Shown piece after piece: positions 59,367 to 64,000 of a stretch of 64,000 nt of DNA. Position 1 is the stretch's first letter. Each line of letters begins with the position of its first letter. This DNA is from Papilionanthe hookeriana x Papilionanthe teres (lineage: Eukaryota > Streptophyta > Magnoliopsida > Asparagales > Orchidaceae). The stretch is from NCBI GenBank assembly GCA_022702705.1, contig CM040423.1, positions 119,531,738 through 119,595,737 on the forward strand, written 5' to 3'. A program made the translations under genes and the position numbers. Under the pieces are notes generated by a model, which worked only from the letters and a program-made list of their open reading frames with translations, ran no database searches and was not told the origin of the DNA.

Positions 59367-61518
59367 AAATTTTTAAAAGAGTTTAATAATTTAATTTTAG
59401 TTTAATGATTAAGTCTTTTAATGTTTTGAATTTGAGTTATCATTTTAATTAAGAATTGAATATTAATGAGATAATTAATTTAGGGATTTTTAAATTAAAG
59501 AATAAATATCTTCCTAATAATATCCCTATTTTAATAATTCCAATTTTATTATTCTTCCAAATTTAATCAATTATTTAATTAAGGTTTAATTATTTTAAAA
59601 TTGTTTAATGGGTTTCTACCCTTTAATTATTTAAATTTCAATCATCCAAATCAGAATAGGATCAAATATTTTACTTGTTAATTTTTTTTATTAAACCTAA
59701 AGCTTTAATTAAGGATTAAAATTTTAATTAACACTTTACCCTTTAAGCTTAATAATTTCATAACTCACTAAATTGAACTCAAATGAACTTGAAATTTTTA
59801 TGTGACTTCACTCATATGTCAATAAAGACATGAGAGGAGAAAATGTGATTTTTCTCGTATTTAATTTATTTATATAATTATTTTTGGTTGAAAATAGAGA
59901 TTTCCAAGAAAAATTTAATAACATGACCAAGGGAAAGTTTCTGTCCTTAAGAAAATTAGGGGACATTCCTAATGACCAGAGAACCACTTGGACCAATTTT
60001 GGTGATTTTTTGAATTATATTATTTTTATTATAATTATTTTAAGTTTTTGAATATTAATTAATTTAAAAATAAAATAAATGTTGAAAAATGAATTTTATA
60101 TTTTTTAAAAATCTCTCTAATATCAAGGAAATCAGAGAATCAAATTTTGCAATTTTTTGATTTTTCTATGATTTATTATAATTATTTTAGTGAAAAAGCT
60201 AGAAAATACATTTTTTTAATTTTAAAATTACCCTAGAGCTTTAAAATTTAATATCTCACTAAATAGACCTAAGAAAAATATTGGGTTTTTTCCTAAGTAA
60301 TTAAAATTCAAAATGTGACATTTTGGTGAATTTTATTATTTTTATGATTTTTATTATTTTTTAATTATTAAAATATTAAAATAATATTAAAAAAATCAAC
60401 TTTTTTAGAAAATTGAAATTTTAATTTTCTTAAATTCCCCTAATATCAGAGAGGTTCCAAAACCAATTTGGTGAATTTTTTAAAAGTATTTTGAAAGTTA
60501 TGAATTTTTAAAGTTTAAATTGACTAAATGGCTTAATCAACCCATTTAGTAGGGCTAGCCAAGTCCAATTGACCTCAAATTTTTATGGTGGGTTCCTCTG
60601 ATCCTAAAGGTCAGTGGAGAATTGATTTCAAGTCAATTTAATGTATGGTTAGCTCTAATTAATTAGAGATCCATTTTGGGTGTTTAAGCCAATTAGGGTT
60701 GTTTTAAATGAACTAACTCAAAACCTATTTTTCCTAAGGTCCTCTGGTCATAAGGAATATCACCAAATTTTCCTAGAATTTATTTCACAACATGCTATTT
60801 ATTGAAATTAAAATACTCAAAACAGTAACATGAATTTGAAAAATCAATAACTCTTCATAGGGATGGCTCTCGACTTTGGAAAATTCGGGGAATGTTCCCA
60901 AATTCGGAGGCTTTAAAAACCCTATGGTCTCATGCCATGGTGAATTGTATACATGCATGGAGAATTAAAAATATGCAGAGAGTAAATAAATTATTAAACA
61001 AAATACTTGATGAAATTAAATAATTTCTTTTCCACATTATTCTCCTCTGTTCACTGAGCAAGAGGGTATTTTTATTTTATTTTTCTGATTTTTCTACACA
61101 AAGTTATGAATTTTTGAAGTTTAGGGAATTAAATAAATAGAAAATACCCCTAATTTTCTATTTATCCGCGCGGCGCCGCGTCATCCTCGGCATCTCCGAA
61201 CGCACACGCGTCGCGCTCCCATTCGACGCCGCCATCCGAGTCGGCCAGCTCAGGCCCCGCGGTTCTCGTACCGTCTCCTGATCCGACGCGATCCTGGCCG
61301 TCCGTCCGCGCGTGTATTGAATGGACGGCATCCGTTCATCGTCTCCAAGTTTCCTCACCCGAGAGCCATCCACACTAAATCCCTAATATCTCACTCGATA
61401 CTCAATGGATTTTCATGTTCTTATGCTCTATGGATTCATCTATACGGTGATCATGCATTGAAATTAAAGCATTTGAAATGGAGAATCTTTAGAAGCTTGG
61501 GATGAAGAATTAGCTCAT

Positions 61519-61948
61519 ACCTTTGCTCAGAGAAGTGTGGCTTCGATCTGAGGGTTGTTGCACCTTCGATTGGATCCCAGCAAGCTCCAGATGAAGTCTC
61601 CTGGTCTGGTGAATTGTCTAGGTGGGATTTCGACCAAGCCCGATCACAAAGCTTGGAGGCCGGAGCAACCGGGTGGCCCGGAGATGGGGCTTTTGCTGGT
61701 GGACACCTTCCCTTGTCCGGTGAAGGTGTAGAACCAATCGATTTGGGGATTGGCTCACCGCGGAGAAGTGTCCCGGTTTTGGGCCTAGATTTCAACTCTA
61801 AAATCGAGCTCGCGCAGAAGAAATGGCAGGGGGATCTCGGTGGGGATCAAGTGCTCGTGTATGGGGAGGAGTCCGGAACAATTTTGGCAGAGTTTCCTTA
61901 AGGTTTGTTTCAGCCCCTCTCATGGCCGAGAGGGGTGGTGTTTAAATA
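61519..61948 (-). promoter_or_regulatory. Candidate core promoter, exon 1 and splice donor of LTR E
   Basis: TATTTAAA at 61948-61941 and donor AAAG|GTATGAG with GT at 61520-61519. Confidence 0.4.
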
Positions 61949-64000
61949 GGAGAGGGTGGAGGGCCTCCCGAGGAGAGTTAGGGCTTGGGATCGAGCTGCT
62001 CTTGGGAAGAGAAGAACAGCCTACAATGGCCACTGGGGATGGGGCAGCTCAGCAAGGGAGAATTCCAAAGTTGGCTCACATGTGAGGTCTCGGCCATGGT
62101 GTTTTCCGGCGGCCTGGTGGCCGGCCGACCAGGCATGGGTCACCCTCAAGGTCAGGTGGGTCAGGGCTGGGACTTGGTGCAAGCAATTGGCAAATGCCAT
62201 GTGTAAAGGCTTTGATCCAAAGTGGAATGGGGCATGGCTAGTTTTGAGTCTAAATGGGTCAACCCACCCATTTGGGCTTGGTGCACCCCTCAAGGTGGCT
62301 TTGGATGCTCGTGGGGAATCAAAGGGATCGATTTGGTTTGGCATGGAGAAGTCTCCATCCAAATATATTTGGATTAAATTTAAGTTTAGGTGAAACATGA
62401 TTAAGGATAATGAGCTTTAGGGATTAAGGAAAGCCCTCCCTCTTCTTACCCAATATGGCATGGTGGAGTGTCCAAGGCTCTCATGGCTCACATGTGGCTC
62501 ATGCATGGCTTCATGGCTCACCTTTGGCTTGGCAAAAAGTTTGGTCAATTTCATGAAAATGGATTTTAGGAATTTTTGGTAATTTGATGGAAATTTGTAT
62601 GAAACTTGATTTGGAATGATTTGATGATGAATTTAGGACTTAGGGAATGGCTTTTATTAAGTGGATGGCAAGTGGAGATGTCATGTGGGCTTTAGGGTAG
62701 ATTTTGGGCTTTTTGAAATGGTTTTAGATGGGCTTTTAAGATGGTTTAGGAAAGTGGGCTTTTGAATTTTAAAATGGATTTTGGGATGAAATTTTGTAAA
62801 GAGGTTGGGCCAAATAATTGTTGGGATTAGCTCATGGATGTATCATGAGTGACTTGAAGCAAATTGGGGGTGATTTGGGTTTGAATTGGGTTGAATTTGG
62901 GCTCTTTTGGTGAATGGGCCAATATAGGTCTAAGTGGGCCAAGTTGGGCCAATGTTGGGCTGGGGTAGAAATTGATGAAAAATTAATGTTGAGAAATGTT
63001 TATGGGAGTGTTTCAAAGAGGTTTTGACTTTGGTTGGGCTTTGATTTTGGGGTTTGGGCTCATTTGGGTTAGGTTTGGGTTTAGGTCAAAATTGGGCCTT
63101 TTAGCTTTGGGTTGAATTTGAGTGGGGGTTGGGTCTAAATTTTGGGCAAATCATGTTAGTTTTTCGCTTGTTGGGATGCTAAGGAAGACTTAGAAAATAT
63201 TTGGGGTTAATTGGAGTTGAATTGGGTGAGTTTGGGTTAGGTTTGGGTCATGGGTCCAAATTGGGCCTTAAGGCCAAAAGTGAAATTGGATCCAAATGTC
63301 AATCAAATTGGACTTGGATTTGGTCTATATTGGTGTTGGGAATGTTGAATTGAAGTTTAGAATTGAATTGGACCAGAATTTTGGTCAATTGGGTAGGTTT
63401 GGTTTGACATTGGGTTCACTTAGGGTTAAAATGGGTCAAATTGGGGGTTTTGACAAAAGTAGGGTAAATTGACAAAATTGGCCCATGGTATAGTTGAACA
63501 AAATAAAATTGGGAATATTTGGGATTTTCTGCAATTTTCTGGGAATTTTCTGAATTTTTGGATTTTGGGTCAAGGGGGGCATTTTGGGTATTTGGAGGGT
63601 ATTGGGAGGTATTTTTGGAATTCTTGGTATTTTTGGCTATGGATGATCAATTTGAGTGATGTGCAAATGTTTGGGATTGATTTTGAGGAATTTTGGGTGA
63701 TTTAGGTGATTTTGCAAATTTTGGGTAGTTTGAAGGGTTTTGGGTAGGCTAGGCGGGTGTAGGGTCCCGGGGGTCAAAAATCGAAAATTTGGAAAATCGA
63801 AGATCGGGTGAATGTAAGTGGAATGAAATCATTTTGGTTGAGCCATGAAGCCATATCAAGCCCACATGAGCCATGAAGGGACTCATTTGAGGCATCCACA
63901 TTGTTGTTCCTAACCCTCTTGCCGAGGGCTTAGGGGTTAAGGACCATCCATGTGAATCACCTACATGAGTCGGGATGTCGAGTTAGGTATGGGTGTGGTT

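Larger units (their letters stand above)
56827..64000 (-). repeat. Giant LTR copy E, subfamily II, truncated by window end
   Basis: At least 7174 bp; about 0.3 kb more is expected beyond the window by comparison with D. The end near 56827 reads TGTACGAC where others have TGTCGGCA. By eye about 90% like D in U5. Landmarks: AT array 58941-59366, GC island about 61168-61330, donor GT 61519-61520, TATA 61941-61948, G/T-rich tract about 62750-63780. Confidence 0.82.

Noticed and set aside
1..64000. tRNA, rRNA or CRISPR-like features and host exons
   Set aside because: None seen. The only tRNA-like matches are the two primer sites, and the repeats are explained by LTRs and microsatellites.

Overview
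The window is plant nuclear DNA made entirely of nested and tandem LTR retrotransposons. I see no host gene, no structural RNA gene and nothing bacterial. The evidence for a plant is a Ty3/gypsy Athila-type element with a tRNA-Asp-like primer site, a second family with a Tat/Ogre-like gag and protease, and very long AT-rich non-coding LTRs. This is typical of repeat-rich, often pericentromeric, DNA of a flowering plant. The species cannot be told from the sequence.

Left part (1-13178, + strand): one nearly complete but dead Athila-like element of about 13.2 kb. Roughly the first 60 bases of its 5' LTR lie outside the window. Order: 5' LTR, primer binding site, gag, protease, reverse transcriptase, RNase H, integrase, a small unknown ORF (7736-8083), a 388-codon third ORF (8881-10044) in the env-like position, polypurine tract, 3' LTR (11350-13178). 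All ORFs carry stops or frameshifts. GGCGCC palindromes stand upstream of a TATA-like box in three places: in the LTR, before the small ORF and before ORF3.

Right part (13179-64000, - strand): pieces of a second family, Tat-like, with giant LTRs of about 7.3-7.8 kb. Five LTR copies (A 14887-22206, B 24726-31643, C 38480-45834, D 47021-54776, E 56827 to the window end) alternate with gag-containing internal segments, all in the same orientation. LTR D is a solo LTR that split a gag copy and is flanked by a perfect 5-bp target duplication CCGGC, which fixes the LTR termini. In copies A, B and C gag runs directly into the LTR, with no protease or polymerase. Protease-side sequence survives only at 13179-14886 and 34547-35015. 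No reverse transcriptase or integrase of this family is visible, so the copies here look non-autonomous.

How the parts relate: the Athila element is inserted in the protease-to-RT linker of a Tat-like copy, so it came later than that copy. The Tat array was then reshaped by solo-LTR formation, deletions at LTR/internal borders (14886, 24725, 56826) and internal recombination (34393-35015). Points that most deserve a second look are the LTR size, the fusion of gag to the LTR, a possible 5-kb leader intron from an LTR splice donor to just before the gag start, and the repeated palindrome-TATA-ORF layout of the Athila element. Identities are by-eye estimates; no alignment or database search was run.
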